Shown: positions 10,120 through 22,247, counted from the stretch's first letter. The stretch: DNA of 64,000 nucleotides from Erwinia psidii (GCF_003846135.1 NZ_RHHM01000001.1:124001-188000), one strand, 5' to 3'. Notes: generated by a model not told the origin, from the sequence alone. Program-made: numbers and translations.

Positions 10120-10785
10120 TCAGCCGTGACGGACGGCACGCAGGAATTCCTGCCGGGTATTCTGGCTGGACTTAAACAGCCCGCCCAGTGAGGTGGTGGT
10201 GGTGGCACTGGTCGCATCACGGATACCGCGCGCTTTCACGCAGTAGTGCACCGCATCAATGGAAACGGCCACATTATTAGTGCCCAGCAGCGTCTGAAGT
10301 GCCACCAGCACCTGCTGGGTCAGGCGTTCCTGCACCTGTGGACGTGAGGAAAAAAACTGCACGATGCGGTTGATCTTTGACAGGCCAATGACTTTATCTT
10401 TCGGAATATAGGCCACGGTGGCTTTACCGTCGATCATCACAAAATGGTGCTCACAGGTGCTGGTGAGGGTAATGTCTCGCACCGTCACCATCTCATCCAC
10501 CTTCATTTTATTTTCAATCAGGGTGATTTTGGGGAAATTAGCGTAATTCAGCCCTGAAAAGATCTCATTAACGTACATTTTGGCGATACGGTGCGGCGTT
10601 TCAGCCAGGCTGTCATCTTCCAGATCGAGATTCAGCAGTTGCATAATCTCGGTCATATGACCGGCAATCAGATTTTTTCGGCTTTCGTCATCCATTTCAC
10701 GCACAGGTGCGCGCAGTGGGGTTTCCAGTCCACGGGCAAGCAGCGCGTCGTGAACAAGTGTGGCTTCCTGACTTAACGTCGCCAT
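10120..10785 (-). CDS. folE: GTP cyclohydrolase I (FolE)
   Basis: This enzyme converts GTP to 7,8-dihydroneopterin triphosphate, the first step of folate and queuosine precursor synthesis. The 221-residue protein keeps the zinc ligands in the TCEHHF segment and in HYCVKARG, and the QERLTQQ and TTTTSLGG segments near the C-terminus. The frame is open 26 codons further upstream; the start at 10785 (MATLSQEA) matches the E. coli N-terminus and length. The upstream extension is rejected because it has no family counterpart. Confidence 0.96.
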   Translation of the reverse strand: MATLSQEATLVHDALLARGLETPLRAPVREMDDESRKNLIAGHMTEIMQLLNLDLEDDSLAETPHRIAKMYVNEIFSGLNYANFPKITLIENKMKVDEMVTVRDITLTSTCEHHFVMIDGKATVAYIPKDKVIGLSKINRIVQFFSSRPQVQERLTQQVLVALQTLLGTNNVAVSIDAVHYCVKARGIRDATSATTTTSLGGLFKSSQNTRQEFLRAVRHG

Positions 10786-10911
10786 GACTGTTTCTTCTCC
10801 GGCAGGGTTTACTGCGGCCCGCAACAGAGCCGCTCTCAATTCTGAGGCGGTATTCTGGTACACAACGCGCCGTTAATCCAGTTAATCAGTTATCCGTGGC
10901 ATGAAACGGCC

Positions 10912-12048
10912 TCATTCAGCGCCGGCATCACGCCACCAGGCCAGCACCCCCGCCAGTAACAGCCCCGCTCCCGCCAGATATAACGCAGGTTCCAGTTGGT
11001 GGCTCAGCGCGGTGGACAGCGCCGAAAAAAGCGGCCCCAGAAGCTGCCCAATGGCATAGCCGGTGGTCAGCAGGCCGGCCATATAGCGGGCATGCTGCGG
11101 TGCCAGTTCGCGGGCGCGGAAGAGGGAAAGCTGCACCACATTAAGAAAACCGCCGCCGATCAGTATCGCCCCCAGCACCAGCCCACTGATACCGGTTAAC
11201 CGATCGGCACAAACGATTCCCAGCGCCTGAAGCCAGAGGGTAATTGCCAGCCGCTGGCTGGCGCGGCCAGTATGACGGGTGGCAATGCCCAGCACAATGC
11301 CTGCCACTGAAGCCCCACCAAACAGTGGCCAGGCAAGAAGGGCAAGCTCGCTGTGAGGAAAACGTGATATGGCCAGCTGTGACAGGAACGTGGCCGGCAG
11401 TATGTAACCGAACCCGGCCAGACTGTAGCTCCAGACCAGCCTTTTCAAACTGCCGGTGATCATCAGCGGTTCTGCCGTCATCGCTGGCCGGTGCAGTTCA
11501 CCTTTACGCGGCAAATAGCGAGCCACCGGTAACAACAAAAACAGTGCCAACAGGCCATAGATAAACCATGCCGTGGCGGCACTCGCGCCGTGAATATGTA
11601 AAATCCATGCCAGCAGCCCACAAAGCAATATCCCGACGCCAGGCCCGGCAAATACCGCGGCACTCATGTCCGGACGCCCCAAAATATGCAGTTTTTCTCC
11701 GCTCCAGGCCGCAATTAACACCAGCCCCCAGCCGCTGGACCAGCCTGCAAGAAAGCGAATCACACCGTGCAGCCATGCAACAGAAACGCAGGCAGACAAT
11801 AAGGTCAGCACCACCGCGCCAGCAATACCCGCCAGCAGCCGCAGTTCAACATGTCGGGTAGCCCGCATCGCGTCATAGGCACCAAAGAGATAGCCTAAGT
11901 AGTTCAGAGCAGCCACCACCGCCGTGCTGGTCAGTGAAAGCTGGTGTTCACCGATCATCAGCGGAACCTGGGGTGTAAATGCAAAGCGGCCAATTCCCAT
12001 TATCACCACCAGCGAAAGAAATGCGCTGAGCGCCACACGAACAGCCAT
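10912..12048 (-). CDS. YbfB/YjiJ-family MFS transporter
   Basis: A 378-residue major-facilitator protein with about twelve membrane segments. The N-terminal GIGRFAFTPQVPLM segment is characteristic of the YbfB/YjiJ family, whose substrates are mostly unknown. The start at 12048 (MAVRVALSAF) follows a GGAGAAG ribosome site at the right distance; the frame itself is open 20 codons further. The gene is divergent from a LysR-type regulator (12178). The short region between them contains a TCAC-N5-GTGA inverted repeat (12130-12142) that could be the regulator's site. An efflux role is inference. Confidence 0.8.
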   Translation of the reverse strand: MAVRVALSAFLSLVVIMGIGRFAFTPQVPLMIGEHQLSLTSTAVVAALNYLGYLFGAYDAMRATRHVELRLLAGIAGAVVLTLLSACVSVAWLHGVIRFLAGWSSGWGLVLIAAWSGEKLHILGRPDMSAAVFAGPGVGILLCGLLAWILHIHGASAATAWFIYGLLALFLLLPVARYLPRKGELHRPAMTAEPLMITGSLKRLVWSYSLAGFGYILPATFLSQLAISRFPHSELALLAWPLFGGASVAGIVLGIATRHTGRASQRLAITLWLQALGIVCADRLTGISGLVLGAILIGGGFLNVVQLSLFRARELAPQHARYMAGLLTTGYAIGQLLGPLFSALSTALSHQLEPALYLAGAGLLLAGVLAWWRDAGAE

Positions 12049-12177
12049 ACTGACTTCTCCATTTTGTCTGGCGCAACGCGCCGGGTACCACAATCTGAGT
12101 GTTGCCAATATGCTGCCTCAAGGTTAAACTCACGAAAAGTGAATAACAGAAACAAAGTTACTTACAATAAGAGAATA

Positions 12178-13074
12178 ATGGATCTGACCCAATTAAAAAT
12201 GTTCTGTACCGTAGCTGAAACAGGATCGCTGGCTCGCGCGGCAGAATTATTGCATCGCGTACCATCCAACCTGACCACACGCCTGCGTCAGCTTGAACAT
12301 GAATTGGGAATGGATCTGTTTATCCGTGAGAAACAGCGTCTGCGACTGTCGCCCGTGGGACACAATTTTCTCGGCTACGCCAAACGCATCCTGGCACTTA
12401 GCGAGGAGGCGATGAATATGACGCACAATGGCGAACCCGGCGGCAACTTTGCGCTGGGTTCAATGGAGAGCACCGCTGCCGCCCGCCTGCCGATGCTGCT
12501 GTCAGCTTATCATCAGCGCTACCCCACCGTTGCGCTTTCGCTCCTGACCGGCACCTCCGCTGAAATCATTGAGCGAGTCCGCGCCGGTACGCTCTCTGCC
12601 GCCCTGGCCAGTGGCCCCATACTTTTCAACGAACTGAACAGTTGTCTGGCTTTTACTGAACAAATGATCCTGATTTCCAGCCTGGATCATCGGCCTGTTT
12701 ATCATCCCAAAGATGCCGCCGGCAAAACGTTGTTTGCTTTCGGGCCAGGTTGTTCTTATCGTTCGCGTTTTGAAAACTGGTTCCACAACGAGGGCGTGCA
12801 GCCCGGCACTTTTATGGCAATCCAGTCGTATCACGCTATGCTGGCCTGCGTTGCCAGTGGCGGCGGTCTGGCGCTGTTACCGGAATCGGTGCTGGCGCAA
12901 CTGCCAGCCGCAGGCCAGGTCCGTCGTCATACTTTACCGGAAGCGATCGCCTGCACCACCACTTACCTCGTCTGGCGTCGCGATGCCTTTACGCCGAATA
13001 TTAAGGCACTGAAATATATGATTATTGACCTGATGGATGGCGCCTCCCCGTCAGGTGAAATCCCGACGGGCTGA
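12178..13074 (+). CDS. LysR-family transcriptional regulator (PtrR/YneJ-like)
   Basis: A 298-residue LysR protein. The winged helix-turn-helix lies at residues 1-60 (MDLTQLKMFCTVAETGS, then HRVPSNLTTRLRQLE). The effector domain carries FxPGCSYRSRFENWF and SYHAMLACVASGGGLALLP segments like those of PtrR (YneJ). The frame is open far upstream, but only ATG 12178 begins the LysR fold. It diverges from the YbfB-type transporter and probably controls it. The effector is unknown. Confidence 0.82.
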   Translation: MDLTQLKMFCTVAETGSLARAAELLHRVPSNLTTRLRQLEHELGMDLFIREKQRLRLSPVGHNFLGYAKRILALSEEAMNMTHNGEPGGNFALGSMESTAAARLPMLLSAYHQRYPTVALSLLTGTSAEIIERVRAGTLSAALASGPILFNELNSCLAFTEQMILISSLDHRPVYHPKDAAGKTLFAFGPGCSYRSRFENWFHNEGVQPGTFMAIQSYHAMLACVASGGGLALLPESVLAQLPAAGQVRRHTLPEAIACTTTYLVWRRDAFTPNIKALKYMIIDLMDGASPSGEIPTG

Positions 13075-13247
13075 AAAAATCGTCCATACTTATTACACTG
13101 ATTTTTTAATAACCGGGCAAAACTGTCGTTGCCTGGCTGGCTAAGAATGGCAGATTCTGGCTGGTCCCGATGTTTTCAGCACCATCGCTGGTGGCGTTTG
13201 GGATAATGCTCTGCCCTCTTTGCACCACAGACGACCTTACCGGTTGA

Positions 13248-14390
<1,143 letters not shown>

Positions 14391-14402
14391 GCAGGAGGAT
14401 TG

Positions 14403-15278
14403 ATGGTAGCCACTCTGGAGCTTCTGGAAGAACATCGTCTGTTCGGCGGCTGGCAACAGCGTTACCGGCACCAGTCAGCCGCACTTAACTGTACCATGAC
14501 CTTCAGTATTTTTCTGCCTGGCCCTAAAGGGGAAACGCCACCGCCAGTGGTATGGTGCCTCGCAGGACTGACCTGTAACGATGAAAATTTCCCAACTAAA
14601 TCCGGTGCGCAACGCATCGCGGCCGAGCTTGGGCTGGTACTGGTGATGCCAGACACCAGCCCGCGTGGAGAAGGCGTGGCGGATGATGATGGCTATGACC
14701 TGGGTCAGGGTGCGGGATTCTATCTCAACGCTACCCGGCTCCCGTGGAAAACACATTATCGCATGTACGATTATCTGCATGAGGAACTGCCCGCGCTTAT
14801 CGCCGGAAATTTCCACGTCAGCGATCGTCAGGCGATGATGGGACATTCAATGGGCGGTCACGGTGCCCTTATGCTGGCGCTGCGTAATCCACAGAGATTC
14901 ACTTCAGTCTCCGCCTTTGCCCCCATTGTCAACCCCACAGAGGTGCTGTGGGGGCAAAAGGCATTTCGCGCCTATCTGGGCGAGGAGAGTAGCAGCTGGT
15001 ATCAGTACGACAGTTGCTGGCTGATGCAGCAGAGTTCGGCACGGATCCCGATGCTTATCGATCAGGGAGACAGCGATCAGTTTCTTGCCGATCAACTGCG
15101 CCCGGAACGGCTCGAAGCTATTGCCGCGGAAAAAGACTGGCCGTTAACCGTGCGCATCCAGCCGGGTTACGATCACAGCTACTTTTTTATCGCCAGCTTT
15201 GTGGAGGATCATCTGCGCTTTCATGCCGGACACCTGTTCGCAACGACGCCAGCAAAACAGGGTCTTACCGGCCCATAG
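14403..15278 (+). CDS. fghA: S-formylglutathione hydrolase
   Basis: A 291-residue esterase-D-type alpha/beta hydrolase that splits S-formylglutathione into formate and glutathione. The nucleophile elbow GHSMGGHGA is intact, as are the later aspartate (QGDSDQF) and histidine (GYDHSYFF). ATG 14403 is preferred over the adjacent TTG because AGGAGG (14393-14398) is then four bases away. The counterpart at this chromosomal position in E. coli is yeiG, where it stands without an frmA neighbour. Here it is the second gene after frmA. Confidence 0.93.
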   Translation: MVATLELLEEHRLFGGWQQRYRHQSAALNCTMTFSIFLPGPKGETPPPVVWCLAGLTCNDENFPTKSGAQRIAAELGLVLVMPDTSPRGEGVADDDGYDLGQGAGFYLNATRLPWKTHYRMYDYLHEELPALIAGNFHVSDRQAMMGHSMGGHGALMLALRNPQRFTSVSAFAPIVNPTEVLWGQKAFRAYLGEESSSWYQYDSCWLMQQSSARIPMLIDQGDSDQFLADQLRPERLEAIAAEKDWPLTVRIQPGYDHSYFFIASFVEDHLRFHAGHLFATTPAKQGLTGP

Positions 15279-15320
15279 AGATAACCGATATGCCAGGCGA
15301 AGGGCGTCGCCTGGCGTTAC

Positions 15321-16106
15321 TCAGCACTCTGGTTGCGCAACCAGCCCATCAATCAGCACCTGCGGCACGCCCTGAGAACAGCGTTCTATCCGCCCCCTGA
15401 CACCATAAACTTTTGCCAGGCTCTCGGGAGTAATAACCTCCTGTGGCAAACCGTCGGCAATTAATTCACCTTTCTGCAACATTAATACATGCTCACCGTG
15501 GCGCAGGGCAATATTGATATCATGCACCACCACAATGGTAACAATGTTACGGCTACGGGTTTCCCGACGGACCAGATCCATGACGTGGAACTGGTAATTC
15601 AGATCCAGGGCGCTGAGTGGTTCATCAAGCAATAACAGCTCCGGGCGACGGATCAGCGACTGTGCCAGCCCCACCAACTGTTTCTGACCGCCAGACAGTT
15701 GGTCAAGATAGCTCATTGCCAGATGAGCAATTCCCAACCTTTCAAGCAGCTCCATCACCTCTGTTTTGCTGGCCTGGCTGTGGCGTCCACCCGACGCGCG
15801 CTGCGCCACAATTATCGATTCGAGGACGTGCAGGTGCACACCGGCAGGCAGCGACTGCGGCAGATAAACCACCTTCTCTGCCCGGCGGGCAAACGGCAAC
15901 GCTATCAGCTCGCTACCGTTCAGCCACAGTTGCCCCTGTGCACGATTAAGCCCGGCCAGTGAACGCAGCAGCGTTGATTTGCCACAGCCGTTTGGCCCCA
16001 GCAGGACGGTAATTTTTCCCCTTGGCAGCAGCGGCACATTAAGGTTGCTGATGATCTGGCATTTGGGATATCCGGCATAAAAGCCGCTAATTTTCAGGCC
16101 ATCCAT
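15321..16106 (-). CDS. FecE-type iron-chelate ABC transporter ATP-binding protein
   Basis: A 261-residue ATPase with Walker A GPNGCGKST (residues 37-45), signature LSGGQ and Walker B LLLLDEPLSALD, followed by the switch histidine in VVHDIN. It belongs to the group serving iron(III)-siderophore or haem import. Its start overlaps the permease stop by one base, so the two are translated together. A Fur box lies upstream of the permease. No periplasmic binding-protein gene is adjacent. Confidence 0.88.
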   Translation of the reverse strand: MDGLKISGFYAGYPKCQIISNLNVPLLPRGKITVLLGPNGCGKSTLLRSLAGLNRAQGQLWLNGSELIALPFARRAEKVVYLPQSLPAGVHLHVLESIIVAQRASGGRHSQASKTEVMELLERLGIAHLAMSYLDQLSGGQKQLVGLAQSLIRRPELLLLDEPLSALDLNYQFHVMDLVRRETRSRNIVTIVVVHDINIALRHGEHVLMLQKGELIADGLPQEVITPESLAKVYGVRGRIERCSQGVPQVLIDGLVAQPEC

Positions 16107-17188
16107 CAGACATTCCCCCGGTGGCGTAAAATAATACTCAGGAAGAACGGCACGCCAACCAGTGACGTCACGATGCCGACCGGGATAATCACTCCCGGTA
16201 TCAGGTTTTTGGACACCACCGAGGCCAGCGAAAGCACCAGCGCACCGGTCAGCGCGCTGGCTGGCAGATAAAAACGATGATCTTCACCAAATATCAGACG
16301 GGCGATATGCGGGGCCACCAGCCCGATAAAACCGATAGGCCCGACAAAAGCCACGGCCAACGCGGAGAGGATACTGATACGTAATAGCGTGGCCAGCCGC
16401 AGACGACGCACATCAATACCAAAACTGACCGCACGATCTTCGCCAAGACGCAGCGCCGTCAGTTTCCAGGCGCTCATCATTGACAACGGTACCAGCACCG
16501 CAAACGCCGCTGTCAGTACGCCCAGCTTCTGCCATGACGCGCGTGCCAGACTGCCCATAGTCCAGAACACCAGTCCCTGTAGCGTATCTTCGCTGGCAAT
16601 AAACTGCAGCATTGAAACCAGCGCGTTAAAGGTAAAGACCAGCGCAATACCAAACAGCACCACACCCGCGCTGGCAATACGGGTCCAGCGCGTAACGCCA
16701 TCCAGCATCAGGGCAGCAAACAGGGCAAAGATAAAGGCATTCGCCGAGATAAACCACTGGTCGGGAATGCCGGGAATGCCGATGCCAAGCACAATCGCCA
16801 GCGCCGCACCAAATGCCGCCGCAGAGGAAACACCCAAAGTAAAGGGGCTGGCCAGTGGGTTATTAAGGATGGTTTGCATCTCTGCACCCGCGAGGCCCAG
16901 CGACAGCCCCACCACCACCGCCATCAGCGCGTAAGGCAGACGAATATCCCAGACGATCACCCGCGTACCGGCATCCACACTTTCCGGCGACAGCAGTGTC
17001 TGCCACAGCGTGGATAAAGACAAACCAGAAGGGCCAAGCGTGAAATCGAGCAACAGCGACGCGAGAATGGCAATCAACAGCACGCTCATCATTATCATAC
17101 GATGACGCAATACCCGCTGGTAACGGCTCATCACACCGTCATTCTGACGCCCGGCACCATGATGTGCGGGATCGTGGGTTACACTCAT
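16106..17188 (-). CDS. FecCD-type iron-chelate ABC transporter permease
   Basis: A 360-residue permease of the BtuC/FecCD type, with around ten membrane segments and the family segments GAEMQTILNNPLASPFTLGVSS and GFIGLVAPHIARL, which contact the ATPase. The start at 17188 (MSVTHDP) is chosen because it follows an AGGTG ribosome site; the frame extends 22 codons further upstream into the Fur-box region. A single permease gene implies a homodimer or a fused role for the two usual subunits. The substrate-binding protein must be encoded elsewhere. Confidence 0.86.
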   Translation of the reverse strand: MSVTHDPAHHGAGRQNDGVMSRYQRVLRHRMIMMSVLLIAILASLLLDFTLGPSGLSLSTLWQTLLSPESVDAGTRVIVWDIRLPYALMAVVVGLSLGLAGAEMQTILNNPLASPFTLGVSSAAAFGAALAIVLGIGIPGIPDQWFISANAFIFALFAALMLDGVTRWTRIASAGVVLFGIALVFTFNALVSMLQFIASEDTLQGLVFWTMGSLARASWQKLGVLTAAFAVLVPLSMMSAWKLTALRLGEDRAVSFGIDVRRLRLATLLRISILSALAVAFVGPIGFIGLVAPHIARLIFGEDHRFYLPASALTGALVLSLASVVSKNLIPGVIIPVGIVTSLVGVPFFLSIILRHRGNV

Positions 17189-17236
17189 TTTTACACCTGA
17201 CAGGGGGAAAAAAAACACGGCGGTAACATTAAAGGA

Positions 17237-17255
17237 AATGATAATAGTTATCAAT
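17237..17255. promoter_or_regulatory. Fur box upstream of the iron ABC transporter
   Basis: The 19 bases contain TGATAAT-A-GTTATCA, a near-perfect 7-1-7 Fur palindrome. It lies about 50 bases before the permease start. This supports iron-repressed expression. Confidence 0.75.
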
Positions 17256-17355
17256 AATCTTTGCAGGCAACTGTTTCATTTGGTAGCGATAAAGGCGCAA
17301 AGAACGCGCCTTTATTTAAACAATGAATTAACAAAAATAGCATCAGGCGATACCG

Positions 17356-18825
17356 CTAGCCTTTAAAGTCAGGAAAGGTCATTTCGCTGTATTTGATAAA
17401 ACGGGTCTTCTTCACCAGTTTGTAGCCAAACCAAATCACCAGAAACAGCGGGATGCCGATGTAGGTAGCGGCAACTGCGTACCAGTCTATTCTGTCGGCC
17501 AGAAACGCCTGATAGTTCTGACCAAGGGTGATAACCAGACACAGAACAAAAGCGAATACCGGTCCCAGGGGGAAAAAACGCGAGCGGTACGGCAATGCTG
17601 CCAGATCAAATCCCTGTGCCAGATAACCACGGCGAAAACGATAGTGACTGATGGCAATCCCCAGCCAGGCAATAAAACCGGTCATGCCAGAGGTGTTCAG
17701 CAGCCACAGGTAGACTGACTGATTACCAAACAGTGAAGTGAGAAAACAGAGCGCGGCCACCAGCGTGGTGGCGATAAGTGCATTACGCGGCACGCCGCCC
17801 GCCGAGAGAGTGCCAAACAGCTTCGGCGCTTTGCCCTCACGCGCCAGAGTGAATAACATGCGGGTACAGGCATACATGCCTGAGTTTCCGGCAGAGAGGA
17901 CGGAGGTCAGGATCACCGCATTCATCACCGCTGCCGCAGAGAGCAGACCGGCATGTTTGAATACCAGCGTAAACGGACTGACGCTGATGTCTTTCACATC
18001 GTTGCGCAACAGCTCCGGCGCGGTGTAAGGAATGATCAGGCTGATAACGAGGATCGCCAGCACGTAAAACAACAGAATGCGCCAGAATACCTGCCGTACC
18101 GAGCGCGGAATGTTTTTTGCCGGATCCTCAGACTCTCCCGCTGCAATGCCAATCAGTTCCGTTCCCTGAAAAGAGAAGCCCACGATCATTGCCACACCAA
18201 TCATCGCCGAGAAGCCACCGGCAAATGGCGCGTCACCAATCTGCCAGTTGGCCCAGCCCGCCACCGGCTCGCTGCCTCGCAGGATGCCACCGATCATCAG
18301 CACGCCCACCAGGATAAAAATAATCACGGTGACCACTTTGATAAGGGAAAACCAGTATTCAGCCTCGCCAAATCCCTTCACTGACAGGTAGTTAAGCAGG
18401 AAAAGTACGCCGAGGAAGATGGCACTCCAGATCCAGCCTGGCGTATCCGGGAACCAGTACGTCATGACCAGCTGTGATGCCACCAGGTCCACGGCAATCG
18501 TCACCGCCCAGTTGTACCAGTAGTTCCAGCCAAGCGCAAAGCCAAAGCCTTCTTCCACATAACGCGAGCCATAGGTGGAAAAAGAACCGGATACCGGCAT
18601 AAACGCCGCCAGTTCCCCAAGACTGGTCATCAGAAAATAAACCATCAAACCGATCAGCGCGTATGAGAGCAGCGCACCACCCGGCCCCGCCTGGGATATG
18701 GTCGCCCCGGATGCCACAAACAGACCGGTTCCAATAGAACCACCAATAGCAATCATCGTCAGATGACGCGTTTTCAATACCCGACGTAACCCAGGTTGTT
18801 GTGTTGTTATTTTGTCTTTAACCAT
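17356..18825 (-). CDS. lysP: Lysine-specific permease LysP
   Basis: A 489-residue APC-family lysine:proton symporter, collinear with E. coli LysP along its whole length. The first membrane segment with GGSIGTGLFVASG and the GFSFQGTELIGIAAGES segment of TM6 are intact. In E. coli LysP also controls the CadC pH/lysine sensor. The start at 18825 (MVKDK) gives the E. coli length; an in-frame start 15 codons upstream is less likely. Order with yeiE is as in E. coli. Confidence 0.95.
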   Translation of the reverse strand: MVKDKITTQQPGLRRVLKTRHLTMIAIGGSIGTGLFVASGATISQAGPGGALLSYALIGLMVYFLMTSLGELAAFMPVSGSFSTYGSRYVEEGFGFALGWNYWYNWAVTIAVDLVASQLVMTYWFPDTPGWIWSAIFLGVLFLLNYLSVKGFGEAEYWFSLIKVVTVIIFILVGVLMIGGILRGSEPVAGWANWQIGDAPFAGGFSAMIGVAMIVGFSFQGTELIGIAAGESEDPAKNIPRSVRQVFWRILLFYVLAILVISLIIPYTAPELLRNDVKDISVSPFTLVFKHAGLLSAAAVMNAVILTSVLSAGNSGMYACTRMLFTLAREGKAPKLFGTLSAGGVPRNALIATTLVAALCFLTSLFGNQSVYLWLLNTSGMTGFIAWLGIAISHYRFRRGYLAQGFDLAALPYRSRFFPLGPVFAFVLCLVITLGQNYQAFLADRIDWYAVAATYIGIPLFLVIWFGYKLVKKTRFIKYSEMTFPDFKG

Positions 18826-18975
18826 CTTGAAATGCTGCACCCTGGCTGAAATGAGGCGCGATTGTAGCAAACTCTTCCACCAGCGACAGTGTTAAGGCCC
18901 TTTTTATAAGACAGCTTAATAATGATGGTAAAATTATTAGCCCGAATGCAATTTACCGCATAAAGTACATGCCAA

Positions 18976-19854
18976 TCAGCATATTACCGTTTCATTGCAG
19001 TAGCTCAGGAACCGTAACAACGGTCTGGAAAGGTGCTTCTGACGATGATGGATCCGATACAGCGTGCGTTGCAGTGGCGGCACTGGCAGCGCCACTTCCC
19101 GCAGTATCCCGCTTTGTAATTGTTCCGCAACTACCCGCCTTGACAGGCAACTGATCCCCATGCCATGGCGGACGGCGTGTTTTATCGCTTCAGAGTTACC
19201 CAATTCCAGTGCCAGACGAAATGACGGCAGATGCGAGAGCAACAGATAATCCACGATCTCACGCGTACCTGAGCCTTGTTCACGCAGGATCCACGGGGCA
19301 CTGGCCAGGCTTTCCAGCGTTACAGGACCGTGCAAAACAGGTGCGTCGGGCGCGGCAAACACCACCAGTTCATCCTCCAACCACGACTCACTGATCAAAT
19401 CACTCATATGACATGGCCCTTCGATCAGGCCAATATCGGCGCGAAAATCGGCCACGGCGTTAATAACATCCTGGCTGTTACCCACGCTCAGCTCCAGCGG
19501 CAGATCCGGGTAATCCCGCCGCCAGCGGGCTATCATTCCCGGTAGCATATAGTTACCAATGGTGCTGCTGGCAGAGATGCGCAGGGCCCCCTTGTCCTCA
19601 CGAAACAACAGCTCAATTTCCGTTGCCTGCTCCAACAATGCCACCGCGCGCGGATAGAGCAGTCGGCCGTGTTCGTTGACCACCAGTCGTTTGCCGACGC
19701 GATCAAACAGCTGCACCCCCAGCTGATGTTCAAGATCCGCCAGGGCCGCGCTAACCGCCGACTGCGAAAGAGACAGCAGCAACGCCGCCTGGGTAGTGGA
19801 GCCGCTTTTAAGTACTTCCCGGAATACGTCAAGTTGTCTCAATGTAATATGCAT
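18976..19854 (-). CDS. yeiE: LysR-family regulator YeiE
   Basis: A 292-residue LysR protein beginning [11 protein letters not shown], with the helix-turn-helix around residues 18-37 ([19 protein letters not shown]). AAGGAGG lies four bases before ATG 19854, which is preferred over the adjacent GTG. YeiE homologues are reported to sense sulfite or regulate motility and iron genes in other enterobacteria; which of these holds here is unknown. It is divergent from yeiH, 121 bases away, and is the obvious candidate to control it. Confidence 0.93.
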   Translation of the reverse strand: MHITLRQLDVFREVLKSGSTTQAALLLSLSQSAVSAALADLEHQLGVQLFDRVGKRLVVNEHGRLLYPRAVALLEQATEIELLFREDKGALRISASSTIGNYMLPGMIARWRRDYPDLPLELSVGNSQDVINAVADFRADIGLIEGPCHMSDLISESWLEDELVVFAAPDAPVLHGPVTLESLASAPWILREQGSGTREIVDYLLLSHLPSFRLALELGNSEAIKHAVRHGMGISCLSRRVVAEQLQSGILREVALPVPPLQRTLYRIHHRQKHLSRPLLRFLSYCNETVIC

Positions 19855-19975
19855 CACTCCTCCTTACGCCATCATCGCAGCCATATCATTTATTCTGGTT
19901 AATTATAAATATATAATCAATTTCTCTTTTAAGCCAGCCGGGTTCATGCTGTCCGCTCTCAACAGGAGTATTGTG

Positions 19976-21034
19976 ATGGCCGACCTGACATTGACGCATT
20001 CCCAGCCCCACCCCTTACGCCATGTGACGGGCCTTTTACTCTCATTGTTACTGGCCACGGTCGCTATCTGGCTCGGTAACCAGCCTGCGGTAGCCGCGCT
20101 GGGTCTGGGAGCATTAACCCTTGCCATTATCGCCGGTATGCTGGCAGGCAACACGGTTTATGCGCGCTGTGCTGAACGTTGCGATCCCGGTGTAATGCTG
20201 GCGAAACAACGCCTGTTGCGTCTCGGTATTATCCTGTACGGCTTGCGTCTGACCGTGCAGCAAATTGCTGGCGTTGGCATCAGTGGTGTGTTGATTGATG
20301 TTCTGACGCTCAGTTCCACATTTCTGCTGGCCTGCGGTTTGGGACGGCGTGTGTTTGGCCTTGACCGGCAAACCTGCTGGCTGATTGGTGCCGGCAGCAG
20401 CATCTGTGGTGCCGCCGCCATCATGGCCACCGGGCCGGTTGTCCGGGCTGAAGCATCAAAAGTGACGGTTGCTGTTGCCACCGTGGTGCTGTTCGGCACG
20501 CTGGGCATTTTTATCTATCCCCTGCTCTGGCAATGGGCCAGCGCCACTATCCCCACCATGACCGGCACAGCGTGGGGTATTTTCACCGGCTCCACGCTGC
20601 ATGAAGTGGCTCAGGTTGTCGCCGCCGGGCACGCCGTCAGCCCGGAAACCGAAAATGCAGCCGTGATTGCCAAAATGCTGCGGGTAATGATGCTGGCACC
20701 TTTTCTGCTGTTGCTCAGTGCCCGACTGAGAAACAGCACAGCCGTCATCGGCAGATCCCCGGATAGCATTACTTTTCCGTGGTTCGCCCTGATGTTTATC
20801 GCCGTGGCGCTGTTTAACTCTATGCATCTGTTGCCACAGCGCATCATCGTGAACCTGAATCAGCTGGATAATCTGTTGCTGGCGATGGCGATGGCGGCGT
20901 TGGGCCTGACCACACGCTTCAGCGCGCTGAAGCAGGCCGGGCTGAAGCCATTACTGCTGGGGTTACTGTTGTTTGTCTGGCTGATCGCCGGAGGTGGAGC
21001 AATTAACCTTGCCGTACAACATTTAATGGCATGA
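19976..21034 (+). CDS. yeiH: YeiH/PSE family (UPF0324) inner-membrane protein
   Basis: A 352-residue membrane protein with about ten segments and the conserved [11 protein letters not shown] and [18 protein letters not shown] segments of the UPF0324 family, thought to be anion transporters. ATG 19976 has AGGAG seven bases upstream. The frame stays open for another 60 codons upstream, but that overlaps yeiE and has no membrane-protein character. It is divergent from yeiE and followed by nfo, as in E. coli. Confidence 0.92.
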   Translation: MADLTLTHSQPHPLRHVTGLLLSLLLATVAIWLGNQPAVAALGLGALTLAIIAGMLAGNTVYARCAERCDPGVMLAKQRLLRLGIILYGLRLTVQQIAGVGISGVLIDVLTLSSTFLLACGLGRRVFGLDRQTCWLIGAGSSICGAAAIMATGPVVRAEASKVTVAVATVVLFGTLGIFIYPLLWQWASATIPTMTGTAWGIFTGSTLHEVAQVVAAGHAVSPETENAAVIAKMLRVMMLAPFLLLLSARLRNSTAVIGRSPDSITFPWFALMFIAVALFNSMHLLPQRIIVNLNQLDNLLLAMAMAALGLTTRFSALKQAGLKPLLLGLLLFVWLIAGGGAINLAVQHLMA

Positions 21035-21098
21035 TTTCCCGCCGACCGGTTATCATTGCCCGTTAGCGTGTTCAGATACCCCCAACAGGAGAAACGGC

Positions 21099-21941
21099 AT
21101 GAAATTTATTGGTGCCCACGTCAGTGCTGCCGGCGGCGTGGACCAGGCGGTGCTTCGCGCCCATGAACTGGAAGCGACAGCTTTTGCACTTTTCACCAAG
21201 AACCAGCGCCAGTGGCGCGCGGCTCCGCTAACTGATGACGTGATTGCCGCTTTTCGCGCGGCCTGTGAAAAATATCACTACGATGCCGGTCAAATTCTGC
21301 CCCACGACAGCTATCTGATTAATCTTGGTCACCCGGTGGAGGAAGCGCTGGAGAAATCGCGCGACGCTTTTATTGATGAAATGCGCCGTTGCGAGCAGCT
21401 GGGTCTTTCGCTGCTGAATTTTCACCCCGGTAGCCATCTGCATCAGATTGACGAAGACGCCTGTCTGCAACGGATCGCTGAGTCTGTCAATATCGCGCTG
21501 GAAAAAACCACCGGCGTTACCGCCGTGATTGAAAATACCGCCGGTCAGGGCAGCAATCTGGGTTTCCGCTTTGAACATCTGGCGGCGATCATTGAAGGTG
21601 TGGAAGATAAATCCCGCGTTGGCGTCTGTATTGATACCTGCCACGCTTTTGCCGGAGGTTATGATCTGCGTAGCGAAGAAGCCTGCGTGGAAACCTTTGC
21701 AGAATTCGACCGCATCGTTGGCTTTAACTATCTGCGTGGGATGCATCTTAACGATGCCAAAAGCGATTTCGCCAGCCGGGTTGACCGTCACCACAGTCTG
21801 GGAGAGGGTAACATCGGCAAAACGGCGTTCAGCTGGCTGATGAAAGACAGCCGCTTTGACGGTATTCCGATGATCCTGGAAACCATCAACCCGGATATCT
21901 GGAAAGACGAGATAGCCTGGCTGAAGGCAGAGCAACGTTAA
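21099..21941 (+). CDS. nfo: Endonuclease IV (Nfo)
   Basis: A 280-residue AP endonuclease of the TIM-barrel type. It cleaves DNA at abasic sites and removes 3' blocking groups. The start [13 protein letters not shown] and the zinc-binding segments [29 protein letters not shown] and HLNDAKS are all present. A GGAGAAA ribosome site precedes ATG 21099. Its member of the SoxRS regulon status in E. coli is known; no clear SoxS box was identified here. Confidence 0.96.
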   Translation: MKFIGAHVSAAGGVDQAVLRAHELEATAFALFTKNQRQWRAAPLTDDVIAAFRAACEKYHYDAGQILPHDSYLINLGHPVEEALEKSRDAFIDEMRRCEQLGLSLLNFHPGSHLHQIDEDACLQRIAESVNIALEKTTGVTAVIENTAGQGSNLGFRFEHLAAIIEGVEDKSRVGVCIDTCHAFAGGYDLRSEEACVETFAEFDRIVGFNYLRGMHLNDAKSDFASRVDRHHSLGEGNIGKTAFSWLMKDSRFDGIPMILETINPDIWKDEIAWLKAEQR

Positions 21942-22247
21942 CCAGAGTTAAACCGCGCGGCGATTTATTCCAGGCCGCGCCCGATATCTTTTCTGCCAGC
22001 GGGCCTATTATCGTTGTCGGCTTCGCCCGTTCTGTTTACGGTATTTCTTCGCTTAATCAACCCGATAACCCTTTCTGAACAAGGTCAGGTTTTCGCCTGC
22101 CATTTTAAGAACAGCATAAATCAGCCTTATTATTCACCAAATCAACCTCCCCACAAAACAACGGTTTATTACCGGTTGATACGTTGCTCTCTATTATCAG
22201 CCCTGATGTTTATTGACCTCATTCCAGCTGATTAAGAGATTTTACTC
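21942..22247. other. Intergenic region nfo to small exported protein
   Basis: This stretch of 306 bases contains a 7-bp GC hairpin just after nfo (GCGCGGC 21955-21961 with GCCGCGC 21974-21980) that could end nfo transcription, although its T run is poor. The rest is AT-rich and presumably holds the promoter for the gene at 22248. No convincing coding sequence is seen. Confidence 0.5.

Noticed and set aside
22014..22235. 73-codon + frame after nfo
   Set aside because: No ribosome site, odd composition, and it lies in the hairpin/promoter region.
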